Shown here in pieces: positions 23,700 to 35,480 of a stretch of 64,000 nucleotides of DNA (position 1 is its first letter; each line of letters starts with the position of its first letter). The DNA is taken from the NCBI RefSeq assembly GCF_000005505.3, contig NC_016131.3:12421501-12485500 (forward strand), written 5' to 3'. Position numbers and translations under genes: made by a program. This DNA comes from Brachypodium distachyon. Taxonomy: Eukaryota > Streptophyta > Magnoliopsida > Poales > Poaceae. A model generated the notes under the pieces. It was not told the DNA's origin and ran no database searches. It worked only from the letters and a program-made list of their open reading frames with translations.

Positions 23700-25112
23700 T
23701 CAGTGAGATTGGTGTGGCCAAAGAAAAAGAAAAATCAGAAAGATCAGGCACTTCACTTCTAAAAAGAAAAGTCACTTCACTTGGCGGCGCTTGCAGCGTC
23801 GGCGAGGTGCGGCTTCTGCGGCGAGGTGCGGCTTCGGTGGTGAGGACGGCGAGGTGCCTGCAGCTGGTGGCGTGGTGGCTCGCGGGTTCGTGGGGGAGGT
23901 CCCCATCCCCGCTGCGCTGCAGATCCGGCGATGGCGAGGTGGTTCCGGCGGCTCGCGGCGGTGCGGGCACCGGGCCCAGGTGGGGCGGCCGCTGCTGGTG
24001 GCTCGACACGGCGTCGGTGGCCGGGTGTTGCTCCCTGACGGCGAGGCAGGACCCCCCGGCGATGCTGCGGCCTCTTTGTGTGGTGTCGTGGTGGCGCAGC
24101 TTCTAGGCTACGGTTGTCGTCTAGGTGGGGCTCCCTGTTCGGGGTGGACAGCACACATGGCCTGCGATGAGTGGAGGTGCGGTGGACCGGTTGGATCTGG
24201 CCGGGGGTGAGCTCGAGCTGTGCTGGGCGAAAGCCATGGCTCCGATGTCGCCGGAGCCAGCGACGCCCATGGGATGGGCGCCGTTACCTTCTTGAAGGCG
24301 TCGTTTTGGTGCTGCTCTACTCCCCTCGACCAGACCCCATGCTTCGGGGAAACCGTAGATCCGGGTCCTCTCGGATCGGGCGATGTTGATGCCTGGCATC
24401 GTTTCCCTCTTGGGGGCACCGCTTTTGGAGCGGGAACCGGCTGGAGGGACCTGTGGCTTGGTGTCGAGGTGGTGGCTGCCCGGATGTCCGTTGGCAACTT
24501 CAGTGGCAGCAACGATGGTGCGGGGCAAAGGTTGGGCTGCGGCGTTGGTTCTGTTAGTCGGTCTTTCCGACGTGTCCGTTGGCTTTCCAGAATTGGTTGC
24601 TTCGTTGTTGGGGAGTCGGAGTCGCCAGCTCAGGGAGTGATGCGTGATGACGATGACTTGGTGGGAGCTTGTCCGATTTCTGGAGTTCTTCGGCGCAGGC
24701 GTTGCATATTGCCCCTCTGAAGCTCGCCATCAGAATCGGCGTCTTTTGTTCGCTTGCGAGGATGGCCGATTGTTTGGCATGGGCCGATACGAGCTTGCGT
24801 GCCTTTGGAGGCGGTGTCCCCTTTCTTGGAAGCTGGTGGGGGAAGTCAGAGTCGCCAGCTCAAGAGAAGTGTTTTGTGTGATGACGATGACTTCTGCGTG
24901 CAACCTCGACGGCAATCTTCCTTCGGTAGCGTGCGTTGAGTGAGTGTGGGTGGCCAGGTCGGTCAGTGTGGTCCATAGTGCGGTCATGTTCCATGACGGC
25001 ATTGTGGATGTTGTTACGGTTTTTGTCCGGTTTTCCGTTAATTAACTAGGCAATTCTATTTGTTCCTAATGAATTGATCGAGTCCTTCGGACTCCGGTTC
25101 GAAAAACAAAAG
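23700..25112 (+). repeat. GC-rich, probably retroelement-derived tract
   Basis: A sharp rise in GC content (about 23780-24990) gives overlapping frames on both strands, none conserved. The tract ends with TTCCTAATGAATTGATCGAG, then GGTTCGAAAAACAAAAG, which resembles grass LINE 3' tails. The phrase GGAGTCGGAGTCGCCAGCTC (24614-24633) recurs in altered form near 24842-24860 (GGGGAAGTCAGAGTCGCCAGCTC). That indicates an internal duplication. I read this as a non-coding part of a non-LTR element. Confidence 0.4.
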
Positions 25113-25144
25113 TTTAACTCCCTTTTGCCCTTGACAGTCTGATT

Positions 25145-25290
25145 GATGCTTTTTTCCTTGTGTTTATACAAGATTATTACGACTTCAGCGCTGTTTCCCT
25201 TGATACCTAGGCAAGTTGATGCCTCTTCCTTGTGTTTTATTCAAGATTATTAAGACTTCAACGCGGTTTCCCTTGATACCTGGGCATGTT
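25145..25290 (+). repeat. Two tandem 73-bp units
   Basis: Units 25145-25217 and 25218-25290 share GATGC, TCCTTGTGTTT, CAAGATTATTA.GACTTCA, GTTTCCCTTGATACCT and GGCA.GTT, with about a dozen differences. A third GATGCT follows at 25291. This is an old tandem duplication. Confidence 0.85.
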
Positions 25291-27814
25291 GATGCTGACT
25301 TAAGCTGATTGTATCGGGAAGTATCGAGCTGCACGGTGGTGTTCTGTGTGGTTTTTCAAGGGAGTGGTCTTTGTCCGAAAAACTAAGAACCCCGTTCACT
25401 GGTAGCGGTGGATGTTGAATTTTGTTATCAGGAGTACCAGCTCGATACTTGCACGTACACTGTCAACGGGCACATAAAAAATACAATCGGCATGGAAAAC
25501 AAATATAAAGGATGGCTTAATTATGAAAAGTCAGATAATATGACCAAAGCATTGCCGGATAGACCCTGCACTAGCAAAAAAAAACCCACCGGCAAGCAGA
25601 TATGTGTCTCTCAGACACCAAGAGAACAAGAGCACTCCTCGCCAACACGGCATGCCCCCGTCTCTCGAAATCACGACAACATGAACTAGTCTTGTAACCC
25701 ACAAGCCAATCAACACCTCCAATAGTGGTAAAGCTAATCCCTAGGTTTCAAGATGGGCCCACGGGTTGGCACCCGGGCCCGCACTCCTTGGTCTCGGGAT
25801 ACCCTGATATTTTCAGGGCCGACAGATGCATTGACCCTATAGATCCACCCAGGACTATAGATGGATGATGGATGGTTTGGGATCTCTAAGTTCTAAGCAC
25901 ACAGTAAATGCGAAAGAAATTTCTTAGCACTAATGCATGGCATCAAAAAGGCTCAATGCTAAGCTAAATTTCTTTTAGTTGACAGTAAATGAAAGGAGAT
26001 CAAACCAATAGAAAAGGTTATTATTTTCAATCGATTTTCAATAATTCTATCTTAACCGATGTGTGCTTGTCCAATAGTGGTCTTATGTCTGTTTGTATTG
26101 ACTTCAAAATGGTCATTTAAATTTCAAACTCAAATTAACATGCTAAGGAACAGAAAGAGATATTCAACGGTGAGTTTATAACAAATCAATATTCAATTAT
26201 GCTACAGAGAAGTCGACTAATTTTTAGTTAAAAAAAAGTCGATGTGTTGACAACTAGATCTTAATCGAACCGCAATGCGTGAGAGATGAGAAAATGGAAA
26301 TGATGTACAAATCTTAATGGATTAACAATTCTAGTACTTCGACCGAGATTTAAGGCATTTTTTTTAAATCAATCGACTGAGAAATAGCTAATAATATTTA
26401 TATAGCATTTCAATTTCTTTATTGTTACCACTAAAAAGTTAAGAAATGTTTTCTAAAAACAATCTGGTTGCTTTTCTAACTTTAGTTTATTCCTTTCCTC
26501 GTTTGTTCCGTCTATTTCATAGGGCACATCTTATTTCAGCTCACAGAAATTCATCGAACTTGATTAGAACTACTGTACGATTGACATATTTCAAAATTAG
26601 ATCAAAATAGCTGTGCTCCTTGCGTCGCGTTAGACAATGTAAACAACTTTAGACGGTTGAAAAGCCGTCCAGAAAGCCATTTGGAAGTTGCACAACCTCA
26701 GACCACAAGATCGTGCAGATTCAAAAAGAGTAGATGACAAAACAAAATTGGCAACAGACCAATTCATAAAGCGAGGCAAAGTATAAGATTTGCAGCTTAG
26801 GTTCCACTGCGGTAAGATTATTCATGGTGGCTGAGTAGCGCAGCTCCTCAGAAACTCACATCTCAGTTGCCACAATTTATCGTCAACAACAAACTTGAAG
26901 CACTTTTTGTTCCATACAGTAGCATCGCCCACAGTATATGAAATGAAGTTCCGGTGCGGCCTAATGTGCCTGCGCTGGCGCCACCTGTAGTAGCATATTA
27001 GATTGAGTAAGGTGAAATTTTCAGGTGACACGCACGCAAATATAGCAAGCAAAGAAGCAATCTGGTTGTTACACATGACCGTGCATTTGATAATAAAAAA
27101 TCTCATGGACTGTAGCATGAGGGCATAAACCTTTTCAAAGAAGAGTGCACGCAAGCTAATAAAATGTCTTCAATTGCTTGGCAGCGAATGCAGAATTGCA
27201 GATGTTATACAAAATGAATAAGCATCATTTTTTTAAGTCATAGGTGGCTGCAAGGTAATCCATTGATCTCACCTGGATATTTCCGAAAACCTGTGTTCCC
27301 CACTTATCTAGTTTTAGATAAAGATAGTACCAGGGCCTCAGTAAAGTCTTAACTATTTCTTGATTTTTACATGTGAATAGAATCAGCAACTATAGTAAAA
27401 AAACAACCATCAAGGTGAATGTTATGTGGAACGTTGTGAACGTGGATCAGGGCTCTTGGCCAGCAAGCAACAACAAAGGTGTTCACGTCAAGGCAGGCAT
27501 TGGGTAGAGACATGATCATTAGGAAATTGTGTTATATGCCAAGAATTCGTTTAAGTTTGGAAGAGCTTAGTCCAAACAGGAAAGATGTTTTTTTGTTGTT
27601 AAAATTTCGCAAGTTCGGAATCAATACTTCAGCTAAGCCACAAAGCCTTGTTCCATGACAAGGAATAGGCCCTGAAGTCGTTAGATGAGGGCAGATGCCC
27701 TATCCTTGTTCTTCGGTCCCTTGCCCCGCAAAAATCCGTAACATTTGGCATCACTAGCAACAAAGACCACCTTCCAATAACAACTCTATCAGCCCCAACA
27801 CAATGGATGATTTA
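25291..27814. other. No gene recognised
   Basis: Mostly AT-rich, repeat-like DNA. A 110-residue minus-strand frame at 26822-27154 could not be assigned to any family. The stretch 25740-25860 (GGCCCACGGGTTGGCACCC) looks like transposon terminus debris, but no partner was found. Confidence 0.4.
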
Positions 27815-28526
27815 GGGTGTGTTTGGTTGGTGAGTGAAGAAGGGTGGGTTGGCCCCAACCGGATTTTTGGGGCCAACCAATTTTCATGTTTGGTCAGGGG
27901 GGTGGTTCAGTAAAAAAATGGTCGTCTTCCTCGCGACGCCTCCCATGGCCGCCCATCTCTCCATCGTGAAGACCACCTCCGGCTGCACATCTTCAGTAAA
28001 AAAGCTCGAGGCGACGCAGGAGATAGGAGCAGAACTTGCCGGACCGAATCCGCCGCGAAAGCTTGAGGCCGCAGCCGCTCTAGCCTCTCGAGGCCGCCGC
28101 GCTCGAGGCCACCACCGCTCTAGCCTCTCAAGACGGCCGAGGCCGCCGCCGTTCGAGGCACCATGGACCTAGCCGGCAGCGCGGTCCAGTTCCACGGGCT
28201 GGAGCGAGGGAGGCGAGGGCCAGGAACATGCATCAACGGCGAGGGAGACGAGGGGATCGAGCTACGGCAGCGGTTCGACAATTGGGGACGAAATCCGGCG
28301 ATTGGGGGCGAACTCCGGCGAGGGCAACGAGATTTGGCGGCGGCTCCGAAGAGAGAGACAAACGACCCAGCGTGAGCCGGCCAATTCCACCGGCTCACGC
28401 GGACCATCGTTTCGGGCCTTTTTTGGGTTGTGGGTAGCCTGGCCCAACAACCAAACAACTGCAAAAAAGGCTTTGAGCCAGTTGGGTTCGCACGGGGTGA
28501 CCCCGACCCCTGAACCAAACACATCA
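27815..28526. mobile_element. PIF/Harbinger-like non-autonomous element
   Basis: 712 bp between TTA (27812-27814) and TTA (28527-28529). The terminal inverted repeats are GGGTGTGTTTGGTTGG and CTGAACCAAACACATCA. Inner inverted similarity continues (GGGTTGGCCCC / GAGCCAGTTGGG). The middle (about 27930-28380) is GC-rich with several CTCGAGGCCGCCG-type repeats (28010-28160) and no transposase, so it may have picked up unrelated DNA. Confidence 0.7.
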
Positions 28527-28531
28527 TTATA

Positions 28532-28655
28532 CTTCCTCAGTCCGGAAATCAGTGACTTGGATTTGTCTAGATTCGTATGTATTTATACACCAAGACGGGT
28601 CTAGATACATACGAATTTAGACAAATCCAAGTACCTTATTTCCGGACGGAGGAAG
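28532..28655. mobile_element. Stowaway MITE
   Basis: 124 bp, TA on both sides. The ends CTTCCTCAGTCCGGAAAT and ATTTCCGGACGGAGGAAG are inverted. Almost the whole element is a palindrome (GACTTGGATTTGTCTAGATT / AATTTAGACAAATCCAAGT). It starts only 2 bp beyond the TTA of the Harbinger-like element. Confidence 0.9.
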
Positions 28656-29821
28656 TAGAAGAGATCGCTAGTCTTGCAGCTAGCATGAATGAATTGGTGA
28701 AAACCCAGAGAATGATCTTGGAGCAAGAGAAAGGCAGACAACATGATGGTCTACAAAATTGCAACCAGCAAACACAGCTTTACACGTGGCGGAGGCGGCA
28801 GAGGCAATTCCAGCAGTGGTAGCGCAGTTGGAGAAGACTATAAGAAATAGCGATCAGCCCCAATGGATCAGGCAGAGAGGGTCGTTCTCAGATGGCAGCG
28901 ATGGTTGTGCAACCAGTAGTGGCAATACCATCGGGATGGCAGCAGCGCAACCACATGCAGCAGAAGATTCCACTCGCATGGCTGGCTGTAGAGCAAATGT
29001 ATTCAACAGCAAATCAACTGGAGTGTTTTGCATGCCCTTGGCTGCTCAGATTGTCCCAGGAAAAAGGAACAGTCCAAGAAGGAGATTGGGACAAGCAATA
29101 AAGTTGAGCAGGCAGGAAATCTCTAATCTCCACATTACCACATGACAAAGCTAATGGATGAAGTCGGTTCACATTAGAAAAATTAAGTTATTCTAAGTTA
29201 GGAGAGTAGCTACTACAACAGGAATTACAACAGCAGCGACTAGACGAGGACAAGTGTCCTATGATCTATCTTCAGATCCTGCCTCTAACAAAATACACAC
29301 ACAAAGAGACTTTGTTCCACTATCATACCGACATTAGTTGATCCATTTTAAAGAAAAGAAAGTATGTGTTTCGGCTGAGAAATGTTTGCTAGTGGTAGAA
29401 TACTCGTTTTTTCAGGTGCAGTACATAAAATTAAGTGCTAGTAAAGTACCCAAAACTATCACTTGAACCATAGCATCTTAAGAAGACAACTTTTCATGTT
29501 TTCCAGCTGAACAATACCTAATGAGTGTAAAGTTGATTAATTGGAAACAAAAGATATAAAATTTTGCTTAATAAGAGCAGATATAGTGCAATTGTATCTA
29601 AAAGTGTATCAAACAACCTATCAAATATGCACTAGAAAGTTAGAACTTGTACATCTCTATTTGAAAATTCAGTACACATCTGGGACATCTGTCAGAGAAG
29701 TATCACTGGGTCGTCATATGAAAAATGGAATGTTTCCTACATCTTGAAGCAGGTACATTATTGCGCTTGTACGAAAGGATTGTTACTTATTTAATTAATG
29801 AGACTCTTGCAAACGATGCCT
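28656..29821. other. No confirmed gene
   Basis: The first 500 bp have a coding-like texture (frames with EEIASLAASMNELVKTQRM and Gln-rich stretches), but stops break them and no family is recognised. It could be a decayed transposon frame. The remainder is AT-rich. Confidence 0.35.
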
Positions 29822-31756
29822 TCAATGAAGCTGGAATTAGAACCAATTATTACAAGAAAAAGATCAGCTGATGACATTATGGCAGGCGGGTTCAACTGTT
29901 CAACATCTTACCACTATGCTAATGCATTATAATGCATATGTAAATCGCCAAGTTGTCCTTTATTTGTGCCATGTATTACTAACTACCCTAATTATCACAA
30001 AGATATCTTGCATTGGAATAACTCTGAATATAAGCATAGTTCAAGTTCAAGGTTCAGTATAGAAATAATAAATACCTCAGTTTTGTCTTCCTTCTTCCCA
30101 CCAAAAAGCTTTGCTACACCATAAAAAATACCACCCCACATAGCTAAGCTGGATAGCACAAACTGCACAAGGCATGACACAGTAAATAAGAATTTTTCCA
30201 TGAACTATCCATGAAAATAAGCCATGAACAACAACCCAAACTGAGCAAGTCAATAATTCAACAGTCAAATGCAAATAAAGTAAAAACACAATGTATAATA
30301 AGAAGACAAGTTTGACTGCACGGTACTACATGACAGTCACTGGAGAAAATACAATTCCTCCAAAAATACATAGGTGGAAACAAATAGTGAAAAATAAGCA
30401 GACTCTAAAAGTACACAAAACAAATCAAATTATATATCTGATCTTTTCAACACCTATGAATGATAACAAGATTTTGGCTAGTCTTTTTTAATGGATAACT
30501 GGAAGGTATCACATGTAGTAATCATATTTTGACCTACCATACTCTAAGAATGATTTTTCTAATATCGAGATATTTTGGAATGGACTTTAAGATGAATATG
30601 AGCCGCAAGCTTAAGGGAAGCAGCAAGTTAACTCTCAATTACAAATGATATGATGCCAGCATTGTTAAAAAAATACACCACATGGGCACGTAAATTTCCA
30701 GAACGTGGTTAGATAGTTCATATGAATAAGCCATCAGTTTCTTTTAAAATAGCACTCACATCAGTCACATGATGTTTTACTGTAGAGAATTCATGCAACA
30801 TCTAAGTTTTGCTCTCAGTGAATATGCGTAGGAGTTGTAAGAAGAATCTAATTTTCATTGGCCACAGAAAAGAGGATCTATTTTAGTTAAGCTGTATATC
30901 TTCCTATCTAACCTAAAACTTCTTAAAGCAATCAACCAACTACGGCAATTTATATTGACCATTGTTTTCCCTTGGCAACCAAAAAAAAATTCTTGATTAC
31001 TTTGGCTCTATTGACTCCTCAGAACAGTGATACATTCCTCTAAATCTACTCGGATAAATGTTGAAGAGAAACACATACAGAAACTAAGCACAAAGTTATT
31101 GTACAAAAGAGCTTGAACTGAAGCATACCAGCAACCCTATAGTCAAAGTAATATATTTAAAGAAAATAACATACACAACAAAAATACTCTCCCTTCACTT
31201 GTTCTGTGCCAAGGGGGAATGAAGCACAAAGCCCTACTAAAATGAAATTATGGAACTCCATATCGTGGGTGGGTGGGACTTACGTGCTCCTCCTTCCAAT
31301 TACCAGGGTTCAAAGGCTCTTGCCACATGTTCACCTTTGTAGATCCATGGTGATCTGTCAAGCACGCAAGAAGAATCGATCAAAAAGGTAAGGCAGAAAG
31401 CAAAACTACATTTCGCACCAAAACTAAAGAGGGGGATTAGATTTCTTTCTGGCAGAAGGCTTCTCTTGAATATCCTAAGTAGCGATAATACATCGATCCT
31501 AGGCTACCTATATCCCACTCATGGAAAACCAATTACATAACCAAATCGTGGCCAAGAACCTGCCATGGCGGATCCACCAACGAACCAGCCGATGCAAACA
31601 GTCAGCGTCTACGATTATCGGATCTGGGAAGGGAGAAGGCCCGCATATGTATCGCAACATACCTGCGGCGAGACGGCGCCTGGCAATGAGGCGGGCGAGG
31701 GGGGAGGCGGACGAGGAGGAGGAGGACGCCGCCGCCGCAAGCAGACGAGATGCCAT
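29822..31756 (-). CDS. Small predicted mitochondrial single-pass membrane protein
   Basis: Minus strand. Exon 1 (31663-31756) encodes an Ala/Ser/Arg-rich presequence (MASRLLAAAAS, PLARLIARRRLAA). Exon 2 (31284-31354) encodes DHHGSTKVNMWQEPLNPGNW and KEEH. Exon 3 (30076-30162) encodes a hydrophobic segment and a lysine-rich end (FVLSSLAMWGGIFYGVAKLF, GGKKEDKTE). Phases are 1 and 0, with good GT-AG sites. A fourth mini-exon (29822-29830, Leu-His-stop) is the best guess for the C-terminus, giving about 86 residues; the end is uncertain. The layout of a cleavable presequence, a soluble W/P-rich segment, one helix and a basic tail resembles small uncharacterised plant mitochondrial inner-membrane proteins, possibly respiratory-complex accessory subunits. 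No function is claimed. Confidence 0.72.
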
Positions 31757-32754
31757 CGCTTCGATTCGTTTGGGGTTCTCCTTTGTTCGATTCAACCTAC
31801 TTCCTCTACGAGAAGGGTGGAGAGGGGCTGTTCTAACTTCTAGGGGTCCCGATGTTTATGTGGGCTAGCCTGGGCTGGGCCAGGGGTTCATTTGTCCACT
31901 TCTGTAGAGAGCTCTATGGATTCGGACCGTATCCATAAAAGCAACAATCGGCCCGTATAGAAACATAAAACTCATTGGGTCTGCTCTAAAAAAATCGCAA
32001 ATTTGTCTTGACAACGTGAAACAACAACGTGAATGCTCCTCTAAAAAAAAGCTAGGCTTTAAATGAAGATACAATTCGAAATTTTTCTAAGAGCTTTTTA
32101 TGATGTATTAGTAAATATGAAATGCAGAGAGATCAAAGTTGTATCTACATTCACATACAGTGCACACACGAGTTTCAAAGTGCGATGAGAAACCAAACAC
32201 CTATTTCTCTCAACCTCCTAGTAGACAAAATCCCTCAAATAGTAGACAGGTGGACAACTAAGATAAAATCTCTTAAATTACTTGTATGATGCATTATTGG
32301 TTAAGGACATGAACATTTTAACCAACAAGGTAACATACAAACTATTGAAGATGCCCTGATACGGGTCTGAGTGACGAAAGAACCAAGCACGAAAAATCCC
32401 TTGCCGGGTCGTCTTTGGATGAATTTTTGATTTCTGACGGTTCACACGTCTCTGACAATCCACCTGGCATTGAGAGGCAGGATGACCCACATCAACATAT
32501 GCTATCTGTTTTTTCGACTTCTCTTGTTACCTTTTGTGTTTTTGGCGGTGGCGTCTTGGTGGTGGAGATGTTGTCATGGCTCCGTTCTCGTTAAAGGCAA
32601 GGCTGTGCACCCACCATCTTAGCCACATGTTTGCTCTCCCGTCCTATCTCTCCCTTAGTTAATTTATTATACTTTAAATTAGAGGATGGATTAACATTCT
32701 AACCACCTGATAACTTTTGCTCTTTTCTCTCTTTCTATCACTCTTCCAATTTTA
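31757..32754. other. No gene recognised
   Basis: 5' flank of the minus-strand small membrane protein gene, then AT-rich DNA without conserved frames. Confidence 0.45.
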
Positions 32755-33045
32755 AGTACATTATGGTACATGTCATGTTTTTAAGTACATATCTAGGACA
32801 TTATGGTAAACGAGTTGTACCTTGTCAAATTTCGAAGTACCTCATGTACATGAACATATGAGATGAGTACATCACATGTACCTTATCAGTTTTTAAGTAT
32901 CTTGTGTGCATGGACTTATAAGACGGTTGCATCGTATGGTATATCACATTTATCTAGAAAAAATCATAGTACATGACAGATACATGACGAGTACATCACA
33001 GATACATCAAGATATATGACAAGTACATTAAGGTACATCACAAAT
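32755..33045. repeat. Degenerate GTACAT-rich array
   Basis: The word GTACAT or a one-base variant recurs roughly every 10-25 bp, interspersed with CACA, GACA, AAGTA and TATGG words. Spacing is irregular, so this is a decayed simple or cryptic repeat and not a clean tandem array. Confidence 0.6.
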
Positions 33046-33822
33046 ATGTAAGCACCTAGCAATCGATGAATCAAAGAGATAGAAAGAAGGAATCGGAGAG
33101 GAGAACTGGGATTCAAATTTAAATTCAACAAAGCCACAAGTACCTAAGTACTTTAGCACCTCATCAATCCTAAACGAGGAGAAAAAATCACCCCTGCTAC
33201 CTAACCAATGGAGATAGCATCTTCTTCCTCATGTCATGTCACCCCCGGCGCCGGTGAGCAGCAGGACGAGGAGAGCATGAGAAGCCGCCAAGCAGCAGTG
33301 CGTGCCGTCCCTAGCCCCTCCCTTCCTCTTCCCCTATGGGGGCGCCCCCCACTCACCTGCCGCTGCACCCCATGTCTCTCCCATGCCATGAGGGCAGCCA
33401 TGGCTGAGCCCACGGCCAACGGCGGAGGAGGCCGAGAGGGCAACTTGGTCAAGGCAGAGAAGCTTTACGAGCTGGGCAAGGCAGGGAAGGAGAAGGGCAG
33501 AGAGAGAGAGAGAATGGGGAGATGGGCTGTGAGAGAGATGACCATATCCATTTCACTAATTACGGTGATTAGAGAAAAGGTACTAAAATGGATGGACGGC
33601 TGTGTGTGAATAAGGTGGGTGCAAATGCCGTGAGGTTCACCTGGAGGTTTGGCCCGTTCTCGTTTTGGTGTACGCATCACACCCTACTCCGTTGAGTTTG
33701 GAGTTCTTGTGTCTCGTCTCTTTTGTTTTTTTTATCTTTGTTAATTCACCAAAAGAGTAGCACTCTCCCATCTTGTTTTGCAAGGACTATATAACTATCA
33801 AAATTTTAACGGATTTGCTAAT
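33046..33822. other. No confirmed gene; GC-rich patch
   Basis: 33208-33609 is GC-rich with open frames on both strands (including HAMRAAMAEPTANGGGGREG) and a GAGAGA run. It lacks a family match or splice-supported structure, so no gene is called. Confidence 0.35.
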
Positions 33823-34665
33823 TCTCAGTTGACTGAGAAATGCAATTTCTGAGGCAACGGTGTGGACCGTCGATCTTGTGCCAAGATCCGTGTGGAAGTT
33901 GTGAGAAGAAACATAGAACAGTCAACTGAACATGTCCAATAAGCTGATGTAGGCCTAGTGGCTAGAATGGCCTGCGTTAGGCGGAGGTCGTAGGTTTGAG
34001 TTTTGTGGGGTTCATTTTTTTTCCTTTATTCTTTCTATTTTTGGTTTCTTATTTATAGTTTGCTTCCTTTTTTTTTCTCTCTTCACTTTTCTTTGTTTTC
34101 ATCATCCCATATATTTTGTTATTTTATATGCATTGTTAAGAGTGAGTATGTAGATAGGGTAAGTGCACACAATATGTGTTTTCTTTTATGTTCCATTGAT
34201 TTAGTTTATCTATGTTAGTGGCAAGTAATTGATGTATTTTTTTTAGAACTGCACACTTCGAGTTTCTTTTTTGCAGTTGCAACGTTAGTGTCTTTTCATA
34301 AATTACAAGTGAAATTTGTATGCCGACATTTTGCAGCTGCAATAGTTTAATAATAACAAGTGTGATTTTTGTGTTTATTTTTTTGCAGCTACAACTTAGT
34401 GTTTTTTCATAAATTACAAGCGAAATTTGTGTGCTGACTTTTTTCAACTGCAACTTAGTTTAATAATTAGCTTGATTTTTGTAGTACAGGCGCAATTGTT
34501 TCAGAGTTTTCAGCATTTGGGTATGAAAGTTGCAATTCAATCTTTTTTATTGTGATATCAAAATCCACAAGCCAAAACCACAACAAAGAAACGCACACAT
34601 AGAGAAAAGCCAACCTAGCCACCGATCAGCGATTGGGCTGGCCGGTCATTTCTCAGTTGACTGAG
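33823..34665 (+). mobile_element. Repeat bounded by TCTCAGTTGACTGAG palindromes
   Basis: The palindromic word TCTCAGTTGACTGAG stands at both ends (33823-33838 and 34651-34665). Inside are a tRNA-like head (TAGTGGCTAGAATGG ... GTAGGTTTGAGTTTT, about 33956-34006), a T-rich segment, and at least four repeats of the pattern 'TTTTTTGCAGTTGCAACTTAGTG / TTTCATAAATTACAAG.GAAATTTGTG' between 34240 and 34480. I recognise the overall pattern from pooid grass genomes, but I am not sure of its class. Confidence 0.55.
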
Positions 34666-35480
34666 CTGCAGCCAGTCCCAAATTTTAAATAGCATGCTAA
34701 GCCATTTAGCGGCATCTTTTTCTAGCCGCTACAAAAGCTATAGCATCGCTAAAGCATTTTATGAATAATTGATGGAAAAAGCAACACGGTAAGTATAAAA
34801 TTGGATGCATCCAAATACGCTTCCTAAGTGCTCTAATAGTATGTGGATCATTACTTAAGGTTGCGTGTAATTGATATGACGACCCAAATTTGGATCGCCA
34901 TTTCAAAAAGACCTTGAAATTTTCGCCAGGTGGCTTAGGGCGCTAAATAACACTGTTTTCTTAAGCGTTGTAGAAGCAATTAGCGGCACTAATTGCGTTA
35001 AAACCCATTCTTGCAAAAACAGGATGGCGGGAGGGTTGTCCTCCAGCCGCTGTGATGCATAATATCAGAATTATTGGTTCAGACTCTGGCTGTGGGCCTT
35101 CAATATAGAGATGCAGTAGTGGCCAATTTTTGCACAAAAGATGATATAATGTAAAGATTTTACATGATTACAATGCATGGAGGTCGAGAATAAAGGATTC
35201 TTCTGCAGCTCATCAAGTTCCCGAACAACTTTGCAAACAGGTAAAGGAAAGTGCTCGAAAACTATTGTTATACTGGACAAGCAGGCACAACTGATCAATA
35301 CGGAGTACACATGTCAAAACAGTGACGCCATCTGCAGGTGAAAAAGGTATTATTCAACTATTCACAATTTAAATCAAATGAAAACATGAATATGATGATA
35401 GAACTACTGCACGATTGTTTTTTGCATTGTATTATCATATTGCAGCTTACCTAGTACATGTAAGATGTCAAAGGTAGACT
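34666..35480. other. No gene; possible transposon debris
   Basis: Words such as TTTAGCGGC, TAGCCGCTA and GGCGCTAAATAACA (about 34705-35000) are reminiscent of hAT-type elements, but matching termini were not found. The right part is the 3' flank of the next minus-strand gene. Confidence 0.35.

Noticed and set aside
23714..24720. Several 100-166 codon frames on both strands in the GC-rich tract
   Set aside because: Mutually overlapping, without conserved motifs or splice support; explained by base composition.
26822..27154. 110-codon minus-strand frame vaguely like an F-box/FBD C-terminus (LMLQSMRF)
   Set aside because: Only a few residues resemble the FBD pattern; the rest does not align, so no call was made.
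33208..33609. 133-codon plus-strand frame
   Set aside because: Low complexity and no family match; opposite-strand frames are equally open.
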